Source: Clostridium punense (GTDB lineage Bacteria > Bacillota > Clostridia > Clostridiales > Clostridiaceae). From it: DNA of 64,000 bases. This document shows positions 9,167 to 19,157 of this stretch, in pieces. The translations under genes were made by a program, and so were the position numbers. Positions within the stretch are counted from its first letter, which is position 1. Each line of letters begins with the position of its first letter. Below the pieces are notes generated by a model, which had not been told where the DNA came from, searched no databases, and saw only the letters and a list, made by a program, of their open reading frames with translations. Where the stretch lies: positions 1 to 64,000 of the forward strand of contig NZ_JAGGLL010000020.1 in NCBI RefSeq assembly GCF_017874425.1. The letters are read 5' to 3'.

Positions 9167-10960
9167 CTAAGCATACCATTTGCTTTGAGCCCTATACATT
9201 TCTGCATATTTCCCATTTTTACTTATAAGTTCTTCATGGGTACCTATTTCACTAATGCCCCCATTATCTAGCACCACAATTCTATCTGCTATTTTGGCAG
9301 AGCCTAATCTATGAGTTACAATTATTGCAGTTTTACCTTTAGACATGTCTACAAATTTATTATAAATTTTAGTTTCTTCTATTGGATCTATGGCAGCAGT
9401 AGGCTCATCTAAAACAATGGTGTGGTAACTCCTATAAAATCCCCTTGCAATTGCTATTCTTTGCCATTGGCCACCAGATAAATCAATCCCATCAAACTCT
9501 CTAGACAGCATGGTATCATAGGAGTCTTTAAACTTTTCCTCATCTATAATTAAATCAGCTTTATTTAGGGCACTGCTTAGTTTTTCTTTATTTACCCCAC
9601 TATTACCTTTAAAGTCGCTTATTGCAACATTTTCACCTAAAGTCATTTTGTATCTTTGGTAATTTTGAAATACTGCAGATACATTTTTATATAATGATTT
9701 CATAGAAGCTTTAGAGGTTTCCACCTTCCCTAAAGTGACACTTCCACTGCTTGGAGAAAATAGTCCTATCATAAGCTTTACTAAGGTACTTTTACCTGCA
9801 CCATTTTCACCAACAATAGCTATGGTTTCTCCAGGCTGAACTTCTAAGTTGATATTACTTAGCGCTTCCTTTTCTGCTCCTGGATATTTAAAGGAAACCT
9901 CTGTGAGAGTTATTCCATCAACCTCATTTCTTTCAATATCTTCCCCTTGTCTTTCAGGCATTTCTAAAAATTTTACTAACCCTTTTACATTACCTAAGTT
10001 TTCTGTAATAGCACCTACGTGTCTACAAATTATTTCTTCCATGATATGAAACATATCTCCAATTGATGCAAACACCGCACCAAAGGCTCCTACAGTAATG
10101 TCTCCCTTGATTAAAGCAATTACTAGCATATAAATAATACCCAAATATCCTAAAAGTGTTATTGCCTTCATTGTAAGCTCCATGATTCCAGAGGTCTTTT
10201 CTGCCTTCCAAATCTTCTTATTTAGTAGATCAATAGCTGATAAATATAAATCCTTAAAGTACTTAAAAGCTCCAAGAAGTCTTGTTTCTTTAAAGTATTC
10301 CTTATCAATAATGCATTTCTCGTAGTACTGAAACTCTCTTCTTATAGGTGCTGATTCATCAGATAGCTTTGTAAATAACTTTAGCCTTAAAAGCTGAGTG
10401 AGTGCTACTGGTATAAATATAATTAAAAGTGATATTGCCAGTATTGGTTTTAAACTATAAAGATAAATCCCCATTACTAAAAAGTATGGAACATAAAATG
10501 TAAAAAGGCTAAAAACTATAGAGACTAAATACATACTGTAAATTAACCCCTCATTAGCCTTATTTATGGCATCTAAGTTTGAGGGAATTTCAAAGGTTAA
10601 TGCATCTAGCCTTCCAGCCTTTTCATTAAGTTTTCTTCCAATATTACCTTGAACTCTAACCCCTATATCATCAGGAGTAAAATTAGCAACTCCGTTTAGT
10701 ATTTGATTTATTATTAAGGCGGCTCCAAGAGCCAATACCATTAGTAGTACTTCTTTAAAACTCCCCTTGTTACTCACTGCATCTGCAATGGAATCAAAAA
10801 ACTTTTGAGTCATAATAACAGTAACCACATGAGATGTACCATGTAATATTGATAACAAATTATCCACTATGAAATATACTGGACAGGTTTCAAATATCAT
10901 AGGAACCATGGTTTTCAATACTCTATAAAAAGAAACTTCATCCTTCTTTTCACCCATCAT
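9167..10960 (-). CDS. ABC transporter ATP-binding/permease protein (half-transporter 2)
   Basis: I place the start at the ATG at 10960 (AAGGAG 9 bases upstream), which overlaps the TGA of the previous gene as ATGA. About 597 aa: six membrane helices in the first about 320 residues, then an ABC domain with Walker A GENGAGKSTLVKL, Q-loop VFQNYQRYK, signature LSGGQWQRIAIARG, Walker B TIVLDEPTAA and switch His in VTHRLGSAK. With the partner at 10957-12747 it probably forms a heterodimeric exporter. The substrate (drug, peptide or lipid) is unknown. Confidence 0.9.
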   Translation of the reverse strand: MMGEKKDEVSFYRVLKTMVPMIFETCPVYFIVDNLLSILHGTSHVVTVIMTQKFFDSIADAVSNKGSFKEVLLMVLALGAALIINQILNGVANFTPDDIGVRVQGNIGRKLNEKAGRLDALTFEIPSNLDAINKANEGLIYSMYLVSIVFSLFTFYVPYFLVMGIYLYSLKPILAISLLIIFIPVALTQLLRLKLFTKLSDESAPIRREFQYYEKCIIDKEYFKETRLLGAFKYFKDLYLSAIDLLNKKIWKAEKTSGIMELTMKAITLLGYLGIIYMLVIALIKGDITVGAFGAVFASIGDMFHIMEEIICRHVGAITENLGNVKGLVKFLEMPERQGEDIERNEVDGITLTEVSFKYPGAEKEALSNINLEVQPGETIAIVGENGAGKSTLVKLMIGLFSPSSGSVTLGKVETSKASMKSLYKNVSAVFQNYQRYKMTLGENVAISDFKGNSGVNKEKLSSALNKADLIIDEEKFKDSYDTMLSREFDGIDLSGGQWQRIAIARGFYRSYHTIVLDEPTAAIDPIEETKIYNKFVDMSKGKTAIIVTHRLGSAKIADRIVVLDNGGISEIGTHEELISKNGKYAEMYRAQSKWYA

Positions 10961-12747
10961 AAATACCAACTCCTTTGGCTTTCATACATTTTCTCATAGA
11001 CCCCTCTTTTCTCCATAAGCTCCTCATGGGTACCTTTTTCTATGATGGCACCATTTTCAAGGACAAAAATCTCCTGAGCTAGCTTTGTTGACCCAAGCCT
11101 ATGACTTATGAATATGGTTGTGCCGCCCTTGCTTATTTTCTCAAACTCCTCATAAATCTTGCTTTCACTTATGGGATCTAAGGCTGCAGTTGGTTCGTCT
11201 AATATCCTTAAAGAAGCCTTACTTGTAATTGACCTTGCCATGGCTAATCTTTGCCACTGTCCTCCTGAGAAGTCTTGCCCATTGCTTTTTATTTTTCCAA
11301 GTGGTGTATTTAACTTTTCAGGAAGTGCCTCAACTGCGGCTTCAAGCCCCATTATATTAATGGAATTTTTTATACTTTCTTCTTCACCTTCTTTTCCTAA
11401 GTGGTTCACATCACCTAAGGAAATATTATCTTTCATAGAAACATAATATTTTGCAAAATCTTGATACACCACAGAAAATAAAGATTTCAATTCACTGTAC
11501 TTGTAAGCTTTAATACTTTCACCATTTATTAAAATATCACCTTCAAATTCCTCATATAGCCCAGTAATAAGTTTAGTAATTGTAGTTTTTCCAGCTCCAT
11601 TAGCTCCAACAAAGGCATAGTGAACTCCCTTTTCAAGTTTAAAAGACAAGTTCTTTAAGATATAAAAATCAGTGCCTGGGTATTTAAAGGACACATTCTT
11701 AAATTCTAAGGTGTCAACTCCTAAGTCATTCACTGATGGCAAATCAACAGCTCCCCCTAATTCCTCTAAACTCTCAAAGGTTCCTAAATCTCTCAAGTAC
11801 TCTTTATTCCTTGCTAACTCCCCTACATATTCGCTTAACTGCCAAGACATCATTTGAACTAAAGAAAAAAGCCCATTCACAATAGAAATAAACATTCCCA
11901 CAGACATTAATTCATCTAGCACTGGTTTTATTAAAACCGTAGTCATTAATATAGTTATAATTGCTGTAACTATGCTTCCAAGTTTTAACTTTACAAAGAA
12001 TTTAAGGTCTGCTTTAAAAACAATTTTTCTTGTAATTTCATATTGTTCCTTCCACTTTTTATTAACTTCTTCAGTAAATCCAAAAAGATTTCGCTCTAAA
12101 GCTCCCTCTCTACCAGTCAAAACTTCTCCAAGATATTCGTATCTTCTTCTATGCTTGGATATTTCCCTACTAGCATCATAGGTTTCCTTTCCACTTTTCA
12201 TAGCTAAAATTACAAGTGGTATGCTAATAAGTAAAATTGTAAGTCCTGCCCACCATACTTGAGTTATTAAAATAGCTAGTACTCCCACAATTCTTAGTAG
12301 CATGGACAAGAAAGATAAAGTGTTAATATAAGCTTTTTTAAGTACAATCTCAGGCTGCTTTGAAACTCTAGAAATTAAGTCCCAAGTTTCTTGATTTTCA
12401 ATATGTTTGTACTGAAGCTTGGCTACTTTTTCCGTAATACTAACTCTAAATCTTTCCCTGAGTTTAAATTCAAGTTTATACTCCACGAACTTAATAATTT
12501 GGCTAGATAACCAAGTGTAAGCAATGAAAACCCCTATTAAACTCAATGGGAATACTATTTCTGAAAGGTTGCTTTTTCCATTTGCTATCTGCATTGCAAC
12601 ATCTAAAAACTTTGCCGTTATTAATATTTGTATGCTTAGAACAATTCCATCTAATATCCTTTGAAATGCTATTAAAAAGGAATAACCCTTTGCACATCTA
12701 AAAGGAATTCTTGCTAGGTCTAAAATGTTATATTGTTTTTTCCCCAT
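10957..12747 (-). CDS. ABC transporter ATP-binding/permease protein (half-transporter 1)
   Basis: Protein of 596 aa. The permease part is followed by Walker A GANGAGKTTITKL, Q-loop VVYQDFAKYY, signature FSGGQWQRLAMARS, Walker B LRILDEPTAAL and ISHRLGSTK. Good ribosome site before the ATG. First gene of a two-gene operon with a 4-base ATGA overlap to the second half-transporter, which supports a 1:1 heterodimer. Confidence 0.9.
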   Translation of the reverse strand: MGKKQYNILDLARIPFRCAKGYSFLIAFQRILDGIVLSIQILITAKFLDVAMQIANGKSNLSEIVFPLSLIGVFIAYTWLSSQIIKFVEYKLEFKLRERFRVSITEKVAKLQYKHIENQETWDLISRVSKQPEIVLKKAYINTLSFLSMLLRIVGVLAILITQVWWAGLTILLISIPLVILAMKSGKETYDASREISKHRRRYEYLGEVLTGREGALERNLFGFTEEVNKKWKEQYEITRKIVFKADLKFFVKLKLGSIVTAIITILMTTVLIKPVLDELMSVGMFISIVNGLFSLVQMMSWQLSEYVGELARNKEYLRDLGTFESLEELGGAVDLPSVNDLGVDTLEFKNVSFKYPGTDFYILKNLSFKLEKGVHYAFVGANGAGKTTITKLITGLYEEFEGDILINGESIKAYKYSELKSLFSVVYQDFAKYYVSMKDNISLGDVNHLGKEGEEESIKNSINIMGLEAAVEALPEKLNTPLGKIKSNGQDFSGGQWQRLAMARSITSKASLRILDEPTAALDPISESKIYEEFEKISKGGTTIFISHRLGSTKLAQEIFVLENGAIIEKGTHEELMEKRGVYEKMYESQRSWYL

Positions 12748-12837
12748 ATCTCTAAACCCCCAATCAAGCTAAATTAAATTCATTGTAAATTATATGTTTT
12801 CCGTGGTCTTGTAATTACATTTATTGCTTATATTCAA

Positions 12838-12893
12838 TAATGAACAAGTTCATTTTGATTAGTCACTTTGGAAGGAGATTTCAATTCCACCAA
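12838..12893. repeat. short dispersed repeat, copy 1 (ATGAACAAGTTCAT core)
   Basis: AATAATGAACAAGTTCATTT followed by a CACTTTGGAAGGAGATTT stretch. A related copy lies at 15673-15727. The core is nearly palindromic and could be a protein site. Confidence 0.35.
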
Positions 12894-12958
12894 AGTTTAA
12901 TTTTCAGCAGGAAACCCCACCTGAAGTGGATGGGAGAATTACCCTTCCAAAATAGCTA

Positions 12959-12990
12959 TAAAGGAAGTCTTTTTGATAGGCTTCCTTTAC
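12959..12990. terminator. terminator-like hairpin upstream of the ABC operon
   Basis: AAAGGAAG and CTTCCTTT arms with T-rich flanks. On the minus strand it lies between the S41 remnant and the ABC operon. Confidence 0.45.
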
Positions 12991-13042
12991 CTGCATTTGC
13001 TTTAATTGAATTTTGATATAACATAATCTTTTTAAATTACTT

Positions 13043-13642
13043 TTATAAATTCTTTATATACTCTATAATAGATTCTTTATCAGACATTATATTTTCTATT
13101 GTATTACTCATATTTATATCTGGAAGAACTGTATTTGAATTATTGTTTTTATCTACCCCAATAATATATTTTGTTGAAATACTACACTTTATTTTTGAAT
13201 TCGGAAGTTCTATTAATATTGGATTTGCATAAAAACTTGGTGAATTTCCTGTAGGTTCTCCAATTAACGTCCCAATATTATTAAACTTAAATATATCTGC
13301 AAGTTGATTCCCTGCACTAAAGGTTGAATTAGATATTAAGACATAAGTTTCTCCTAAATATACTCTATTCTTATCTACCCAGATATTCTGAACATGTTTT
13401 TTATCATATTCATCCTCTGCTGCTGAAAAATAGCATTCTTTAACATTAAAATAAGTTAAAAGACCTTCCACGCACTTAATGTTTCCACCAATATTTTTTC
13501 GTACATCTATAACAAGCTTTGTAATTTCATTTTTCTTTATATCTTCAAAAAATTTATCGAGTTCTTTTATAAATTCATCATTTCTTGTTTGGAAATATAG
13601 GAATAGCTTTTTATGCTCTTTGTGACTTCTCATGATCCACAT
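13043..13642 (-). pseudogene. S41 family peptidase, N-terminally truncated
   Basis: Only 199 codons, against 400 or more in intact S41 relatives. What is left is the C-terminal catalytic half: LVIDVRKNIGGN (near 65) and the Ser nucleophile in ISNSTFSAGNQLAD, then IGEPTGNSP. The N-terminal and any PDZ part are absent. Upstream sequence to 13740 shows no matching frame and the start has no convincing ribosome site. Probably a decayed gene, though a short active protein cannot be excluded. Confidence 0.65.
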
Positions 13643-14123
13643 CTAGTTCTTATTTTACTAGTTTAAAATTTTCCTTATAAATAAACTATCTCTTTTTACT
13701 AAAACTCACTTTAGGCAGTTGAAAATAAATAACAAGTCAAAGGTGTGAATGATATTTTGAGTTCACAAGCAAGCTTGTGCCCACAAGGAGTCAGGTTCCT
13801 AAGATAGTTGTGCTATCTTCGGGTTCTGCTGACACAGTATAAGTAAAAAATAGACAAACAAACTGACTTATTTATTTTTTGAAAATGCCTTAGTTAGAAA
13901 TATCTCATAATAAATTGTACATTGTTCCACATTTAGAAATTAATATCCTATAATTAGCGGGAAAACTCTTGTGTTTGGCCAATTTTATATAGAAAAATTA
14001 AGACGTTATTATATTGATAAATTTTTAATAGATGTTGCTACAATCTTTTTCTAATTCTAAAATTAAATGGCGCCAAGCCTTTCGGTATGGTATAAAATAA
14101 TACTAAGTTACTTAAAAGCTTCA
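13643..14123. other. gene-free stretch with a GC-richer structured block
   Basis: No coding frame is seen. 13752-13840 is richer in G+C than its surroundings and has nested inverted repeats: CACAAG/CTTGTG at about 13758-13773, and AAGATAG/CTATCTT at about 13800-13818 enclosed by GTCAG/CTGAC arms. The rest is AT-rich and unremarkable. Confidence 0.4.
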
Positions 14124-15257
14124 CTATCTACTTAAGTAGCCAGGCAAGTACTGCTTTGCAATCCTGCTCTCTGGATTTTTATCAAAAGCATAAAGTACTA
14201 CTAAAAAGAACCATTCCAAGGGTTTCATCAGAATATATACAATATCGGCACTCCAAGTTGTATTTATATGTCGTGATAAAGGGTAGCCATACTTATCATA
14301 AATATAACGTATAAAGCGATGAGTTCTTGGAACCTTTTCCTCAATTAACTGCTCAAAGGCATTGGCAACCATAAGCTGCCTGTTTACAACTATCTTAGTG
14401 TCTCTACGAATACCATACCTTAAAGGTTTTACTAGTTTTTTATGTCCTCTTAAAGAAACAGTACAAAGATAATGTGAATCTACTTCAACTGGTGGCGGAG
14501 AGATTTTTGTAGATAAAGTCCAATCACTTGTTTCTGTAAAGGCCTTTATAAGGGCATCTGGCTGCTGACCTAGAAGAATAAGGATTAGCATTAATATTAT
14601 AAGAACAGGAAGCATTAAAGCCACAGCTATGCCTAACCAATTCTTGCTTTTTAATAAAAGATCGTAAATTAAGTATAAAATTTTGTTTTTATACTGATTA
14701 TTCTTTCCTGAAATATCTAATATATAATTTTTAAGAGTGTAATTCATAAGTGTAATTGAGCAAAGGATAAAATTAAATGGAAATAAACCTAAATAAAAAA
14801 CCAACCTATTTTTAAAAAGGTTATTTGAAAGCTGAATAATCCATAACAAGCTTACAAGTATCCCCACAAACATAAAAGAAAACATCAATACATTTAAAAG
14901 AGGTGGTAGTAAAGTTTTCTCCATCCTTAACACAGTATATCCTATAATTCCAATGATAAATAAAGTTATGATAGTTAGAGAGTGCCAAGAAGATATGGGA
15001 GAGTGAAACTGTGAGGCCAAAGCATCTCCTGGTATTTCTAGTGCCTTATCATAATCCTTAAATTCCATTATCCCAATTAAAATACATAAGTAAAATATGC
15101 CACAGATAAAAGTGAAAAAGTCAGTAACATTATAAAACCTCTGTTTTATAGCCTTGTTTATAAAAGAAAAAATCACTCCTATTATATTTACTATAGTTAA
15201 GAAAATAGGAAGTCCAAATAATATTAGTAAAACGAACATAAAAATAATTTGCCCCAT
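14124..15257 (-). CDS. polytopic membrane protein, DUF6688-like
   Basis: Protein of 377 aa with about seven hydrophobic segments in the first 230 residues and a soluble C-terminal part containing YLCTVSLRGHKKLVKPLRYG, VNRQLMVANAFEQL and YDKYGYPLSRH. The conserved tail and length fit the DUF6688 family as I remember it. Ribosome site GAGGAGATG. No known function. Confidence 0.65.
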   Translation of the reverse strand: MGQIIFMFVLLILFGLPIFLTIVNIIGVIFSFINKAIKQRFYNVTDFFTFICGIFYLCILIGIMEFKDYDKALEIPGDALASQFHSPISSWHSLTIITLFIIGIIGYTVLRMEKTLLPPLLNVLMFSFMFVGILVSLLWIIQLSNNLFKNRLVFYLGLFPFNFILCSITLMNYTLKNYILDISGKNNQYKNKILYLIYDLLLKSKNWLGIAVALMLPVLIILMLILILLGQQPDALIKAFTETSDWTLSTKISPPPVEVDSHYLCTVSLRGHKKLVKPLRYGIRRDTKIVVNRQLMVANAFEQLIEEKVPRTHRFIRYIYDKYGYPLSRHINTTWSADIVYILMKPLEWFFLVVLYAFDKNPESRIAKQYLPGYLSR

Positions 15258-15455
15258 AATTTACATCTCCTCATAAACTTTTTACTCAATCCCTCTTATG
15301 ATTTAAAAATTCCCTAGCCAACAATAGTTCTTGGTAACAATGAAGGTTGAATTGATTTATAGGATTATGATAGCATATCATTTATTGTTATTCAATAAAT
15401 TATTATTATATTTTAGTATATATTTATTGATTTTTCCACGAGTTAATAGCAAGAC

Positions 15456-15596
15456 GAGATGCCACTTTTTAAATCGAGATGCAGTGTTTGTAAGTGATAA
15501 CTGAATATTTATAAGCGAAACGCAACTTTTGAAACCCAAATGCGAGTGTTGTAACTGAAAAGCTGCATTTGCAAATAAAATGCAGTTTGACTTTTC
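15456..15596. repeat. degenerate 20-bp tandem repeat, seven units
   Basis: Units begin at 15456, 15476, 15496, 15517, 15537, 15557 and 15577. Each resembles GAAATGCA-n-TTTTG-n-AA (for example GAAACGCAACTTTTGAAACC and CAAATGCGAGTGTTGTAACT). Spacing is 20 bp with one unit of 21, about two helical turns. It lies about 200 bp upstream of the DUF6688-like gene and makes no long frame. Confidence 0.6.
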
Positions 15597-15672
15597 AGTT
15601 TTTCTGCCGTATGATAGGTTACTTGAACTTAAACAAACTCCTCAATCGATTAAGACTTGTTTTGTTATATTA

Positions 15673-15727
15673 AATAATGTACAAGTTCATTTTTAATGAG
15701 GACTTTGAAAAGATATTTAACTCACAT
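15673..15727. repeat. short dispersed repeat, copy 2
   Basis: AATAATGTACAAGTTCATTT then GAGGACTTTGAAAAGATATTT. It matches the element at 12838-12893 with several differences. Confidence 0.35.
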
Positions 15728-15763
15728 CTTACCTGATTCAGCATTATTATATGAATTGAAACT

Positions 15764-16441
15764 TTATCTGAATTTAACTAACTCTAATACTTTTTCCTTT
15801 CTTAAAAATGCTATTAGTACAAATGTAAAGTATATAAATATTCCCATTAGTATAGTTAATATGCCACCAGCTAAGGCACAATGAATTATAATTGGAATTA
15901 ATATTGAATCTGTAATATGTCTAAATAATGCTACAAATATAACTAAAACAAAAGTACTCACCATAGTATTTAAATCATATTGAGTGTGCATCACAGCAAA
16001 TGCAAAACTAGATAAAACTATAGCCCAGATCCAGGGCCTCTCTCTATTTTGAAATAACTTTAAACATAAAGTATAAACAAATCCTCTATAGAACACTTCT
16101 TCTCCTACTCTTGCGAAAGAAAACAATATTGCCCAGTAAAATGTGCTTGCTGATATATCATAGCTTGTATTTCCCAAAATAACTATTAAGAATATGGGCA
16201 ACAATATTAGTAATGCTTTTGTAATCTTAAATCCGAAATCACTAATTTCATATTTAGCTTTCATCACAGATATTGGAATTGGTATATATAAAAGCAGCCA
16301 CAATATAATAGCTATAAGTAACAATTTATAGTTACTTGGATCAAATTCTACAAAGCCATTAAAATATATTCCTATTATAGAAATAAAAATAATATATGTT
16401 ACTGAAAACACATTAAACCCCTTTGTCTTAGCAAGTTTCAT
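15764..16441 (-). CDS. CPBP family intramembrane glutamic endopeptidase
   Basis: Protein of 225 aa, largely hydrophobic. It carries the CPBP (Abi/CAAX protease-like) motifs: EEVFYRGF (EExxxR, near residue 115), FAVMHTQYD (FxxxH) and a later His near IIIHCALAGG. It is probably a membrane protease. Relatives process prenylated proteins or act in bacteriocin immunity. Ribosome site AGGGGTATT. Monocistronic. Confidence 0.85.
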   Translation of the reverse strand: MKLAKTKGFNVFSVTYIIFISIIGIYFNGFVEFDPSNYKLLLIAIILWLLLYIPIPISVMKAKYEISDFGFKITKALLILLPIFLIVILGNTSYDISASTFYWAILFSFARVGEEVFYRGFVYTLCLKLFQNRERPWIWAIVLSSFAFAVMHTQYDLNTMVSTFVLVIFVALFRHITDSILIPIIIHCALAGGILTILMGIFIYFTFVLIAFLRKEKVLELVKFR

Positions 16442-16890
16442 ATTAATACCCCTCTCACTTTTATTTTCCCCTTTTATACTTAATTGTTCAATTAATACCT
16501 AGCATTACCCTTAGATTGCTGTGCTAATACCCTTTGTATGTTTTAAAATTCTTACATTACTAAACACTATAAGAAATTATAGTTATTACTCCTTCTTAAA
16601 CGTTTCTCACATAAGTTCTAGATCCCATGTTCTACTTGACCATCTTCTTGTTTAACTTAATTCTACTTATTTATTATACTCTTTAACTATTATAGCATAT
16701 TTTGGTAAATACCAAATAGAGGTGTATTCTTTTCAAATCTAATTAGTAAGATAGTTAGTATTTAGTTTTAAGTATAAATCAACATTAAGGGTATACCATT
16801 TAGTAATAAAAAGACCTTTGGTATATTTTATTATCCAAAGGTCTTTTTAAATATTTTTATTTTTAAATCTTATTTCTAATCATTATTAAT
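16442..16890. other. gene-free stretch upstream of the CPBP gene
   Basis: No coding frame. It contains the bidirectional terminator at 16808-16848 and presumably the CPBP promoter. Confidence 0.5.
16808..16848. terminator. strong bidirectional terminator
   Basis: AAAAAGACCTTTGG pairs perfectly with CCAAAGGTCTTTTT. It lies just after the DUF2935 stop. Confidence 0.85.
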
Positions 16891-17808
16891 TTATAGATTA
16901 TGCTTAAATATTTTCAATAAGCGTAAAAAATGGTTTGCTTCACGTAATGTATGGTCTCCTAATAATGGTATTATAATAGATTTGATTTTGCATTCTACTA
17001 ACCCTTCAGTACCCTGAGCCTTAAATTTCCTTATATCTTTAGTTGCTTTAAGGCTATCATCTGTAAGTTCTGAAATAGACAATGACTTCTCAATTGCTTC
17101 TTTTGTTAATTCGTCAAATTCATTGCTAAAATTATTTGCTTTATTTATTAAATCTTCTTCAGTTGGGTCAAGAAGCCCTCGGATAAACTTTGAATGTTCG
17201 GCCATAATTCTATTCCAAAATACTTCTTGTTCATAAGCCTCCCTCTCAATATCTATTTCTTCACGATTTTGTAATCTTTTAACGAGTTTAAGATAAAACC
17301 TTGCTTCTCTCATAATATGATCAATAAGTAGTGGATAATTAGCAGTAAATACTCTACAAGATAGTACATCTGATAATAACTTATTCTTAAATAATGCTAA
17401 ATCTTTAGTTAGTTCCATAGCTCTTTCATTTAACATACACACTCTTTCTTCAAGCATAGTGTTATTTATTATTGAGGTGCTACCCTCTAATTGGGTTTCA
17501 GCCTCTGTCAAAGTTGTTGGAATTTTGATTCCAGTAAAGTATGATGAAGCCATTTCAGCTTTTAATGTAAAAGGGGTAACTACTTCACCAGACTCTAATA
17601 CATTATTACCAACAACTCCATTAGAAAGCCTAATAGTTTCAGCTAAAATTTTATCGAATTTCATTCTAAATGCATCTGCCCTACTAATATAATTTGAATC
17701 CCTTGGCGTAAAGCTTATCTCTAAAAAAAATGAGTGTTCCTTCATAATTCTTGCAAAGAAAAGATGTAATTCTAATGATTGGCGTATAAATTCACAGCCA
17801 GATAGCAT
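16891..17808 (-). CDS. DUF2935 domain protein
   Basis: Protein of 305 aa built from two similar helical halves. Each holds EHSxFxxxL/I (EHSFFLEISF near 24, EHSKFIRGL near 200) and a later REAxxFLRLLK/YLKLVKR segment (HIMREARFYLKLVKR, HTLREANHFLRLLK). The paired E/H positions are typical of the ferritin/hemerythrin-like DUF2935 fold and suggest a metal-binding four-helix bundle. Soluble, function unknown. Confidence 0.85.
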   Translation of the reverse strand: MLSGCEFIRQSLELHLFFARIMKEHSFFLEISFTPRDSNYISRADAFRMKFDKILAETIRLSNGVVGNNVLESGEVVTPFTLKAEMASSYFTGIKIPTTLTEAETQLEGSTSIINNTMLEERVCMLNERAMELTKDLALFKNKLLSDVLSCRVFTANYPLLIDHIMREARFYLKLVKRLQNREEIDIEREAYEQEVFWNRIMAEHSKFIRGLLDPTEEDLINKANNFSNEFDELTKEAIEKSLSISELTDDSLKATKDIRKFKAQGTEGLVECKIKSIIIPLLGDHTLREANHFLRLLKIFKHNL

Positions 17809-18000
17809 ATTTAACTTCTCCTAGTATATAATTAATACTAATTCCATTATATTGTAAATATTTGAAAAATGTTACCTTATGTTGTAGCATTTTAAGCTTA
17901 ACTCCCTACTAAATTTCTAAAAATAACTAGTCAATACATTATTACTTCGAATTATGTCAAAACTATGTGTGAAAGAATTTATGTAGCGTATCTACATGAA

Positions 18001-18030
18001 AAAAGAGCCTTAGCATAATGCTTTGGCTCC
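18001..18030 (-). terminator. intrinsic terminator after the TMEM165/GDT1 gene
   Basis: On the minus strand, GGAGCC and GGCTC arms enclose the inner GC pairs and are followed by TTTTTT. Confidence 0.65.
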
Positions 18031-18239
18031 TATAAATTTTGAACTACTTAAGCATATCTTATGTAAATTGCGAAACATTAATATTTTACTAATAGTTTAT
18101 TACTCAATAATTTTGATATACCTATATATGCTTTCTATCATATAATAATGCTGTATTTAATGCAATTAATCTACAATATAATTATTAAAGATAGAAGAGA
18201 ACAAAAATATGTTCATACCTAAATATTCATTTCCAATTT

Positions 18240-18965
18240 TTAAGCTCTTTCACTTGTGTTATTTTCTTTATCTACTGAAACTTCCTGCTCTGGTAGTACT
18301 ATATTGCATAATTGACCATGATAAGCAAATTTTACTCCAAAAAGATAAATAAGTATTCCCATAACTGCTAAGAATAAAATTATATATACTGGGCTTAATA
18401 ATGTAGTTGGCAGACCATTATATAAAGTTAATGTTCCAAAGAACATAAATATTATTCCTGCTATCCATTTAATGTATGATTCTGGTACATGTTTACACAT
18501 CCATGCACCACCTACAACACCTATACCATCAGCTACAAGCATACCTGCTGTTGTACCAAGAAGTATTAATATAGGACTTGAATTTTCTGCTGCTATACTT
18601 ACAGTCATTAACTGGGTTTTGTCTCCCATTTCAGCCATAAAGAAAGCAATAGCCACTGTTACTATAGGTCCAAATTTTACTTTTTTCTCTTCCTCATCAT
18701 CTAGTTTGTCTCCACGAATTGTCCATAGCCCAAAAGCTAGGAAGGAAACTGCTGCTACAATCTTTACTATGTCCATGGGAATTACATTACCTAGGTAACT
18801 TCCTACTGCAACTGCCATTGCATGATTCAAAACAGTTGCAATTAAAACTCCCATCATTACGTGCTTAACTTTGTATTTGCTAGCCATAGCCATAGCAAGT
18901 AATTGCGTTTTATCTCCCATTTCCGCAACTACAACTAATAATAATGCTTTGATAAATGATGCCAT
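18240..18965 (-). CDS. TMEM165/GDT1 family manganese (Mn2+/Ca2+) transporter
   Basis: Protein of 241 aa with six or so membrane helices and the family's duplicated ExGDKTQ motif: EMGDKTQLLAMA near residue 15 and EMGDKTQLMTVS near 112. The family (UPF0016, e.g. MneA) exports Mn2+. An Mn2+-responsive yybP-ykoY riboswitch with terminators sits directly upstream, so expression should rise with manganese and the job is probably Mn detoxification. Confidence 0.92.
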   Translation of the reverse strand: MASFIKALLLVVVAEMGDKTQLLAMAMASKYKVKHVMMGVLIATVLNHAMAVAVGSYLGNVIPMDIVKIVAAVSFLAFGLWTIRGDKLDDEEEKKVKFGPIVTVAIAFFMAEMGDKTQLMTVSIAAENSSPILILLGTTAGMLVADGIGVVGGAWMCKHVPESYIKWIAGIIFMFFGTLTLYNGLPTTLLSPVYIILFLAVMGILIYLFGVKFAYHGQLCNIVLPEQEVSVDKENNTSERA

Positions 18966-19045
18966 TTGTCATCCTCCTAATTAAATAATTTTAGCTTAAA
19001 ATAAACTACCCTCCTTAAGTTTAACTTCCATTTTTGTTTTTAAAA

Positions 19046-19092
19046 TAAATAAAGACTTTCAGCACAATAGAACATCCTGCTAAAAGCCTTTC
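19046..19092 (-). terminator. second (proximal) terminator in the riboswitch leader
   Basis: On the minus strand GGCTTTTAGCA pairs with TGCTGAAAGTC (two G-U pairs) and is followed by a T-rich run. It resembles the hairpin just upstream and looks like a duplicate of it. Confidence 0.65.
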
Positions 19093-19113
19093 TTAATGCA
19101 CCATTTATTGCAT

Positions 19114-19156
19114 CAAAAAAGACCTCTAGCACAATGAAAATATTGTGCTAAAAGTC
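19114..19156 (-). terminator. riboswitch expression-platform terminator
   Basis: On the minus strand GACTTTTAGCACAAT pairs with ATTGTGCTAGAGGTC, then TTTTTTG. It follows the aptamer directly. Confidence 0.8.
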
Positions 19157-19157
19157 T

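Noticed and set aside
13043-13642. Complete tail-specific protease
   Set aside because: Only the catalytic C-terminal half is present, so it is listed as truncated.
15456-15596. CRISPR array
   Set aside because: The units are directly adjacent and degenerate, with no unique spacers and no cas genes nearby.
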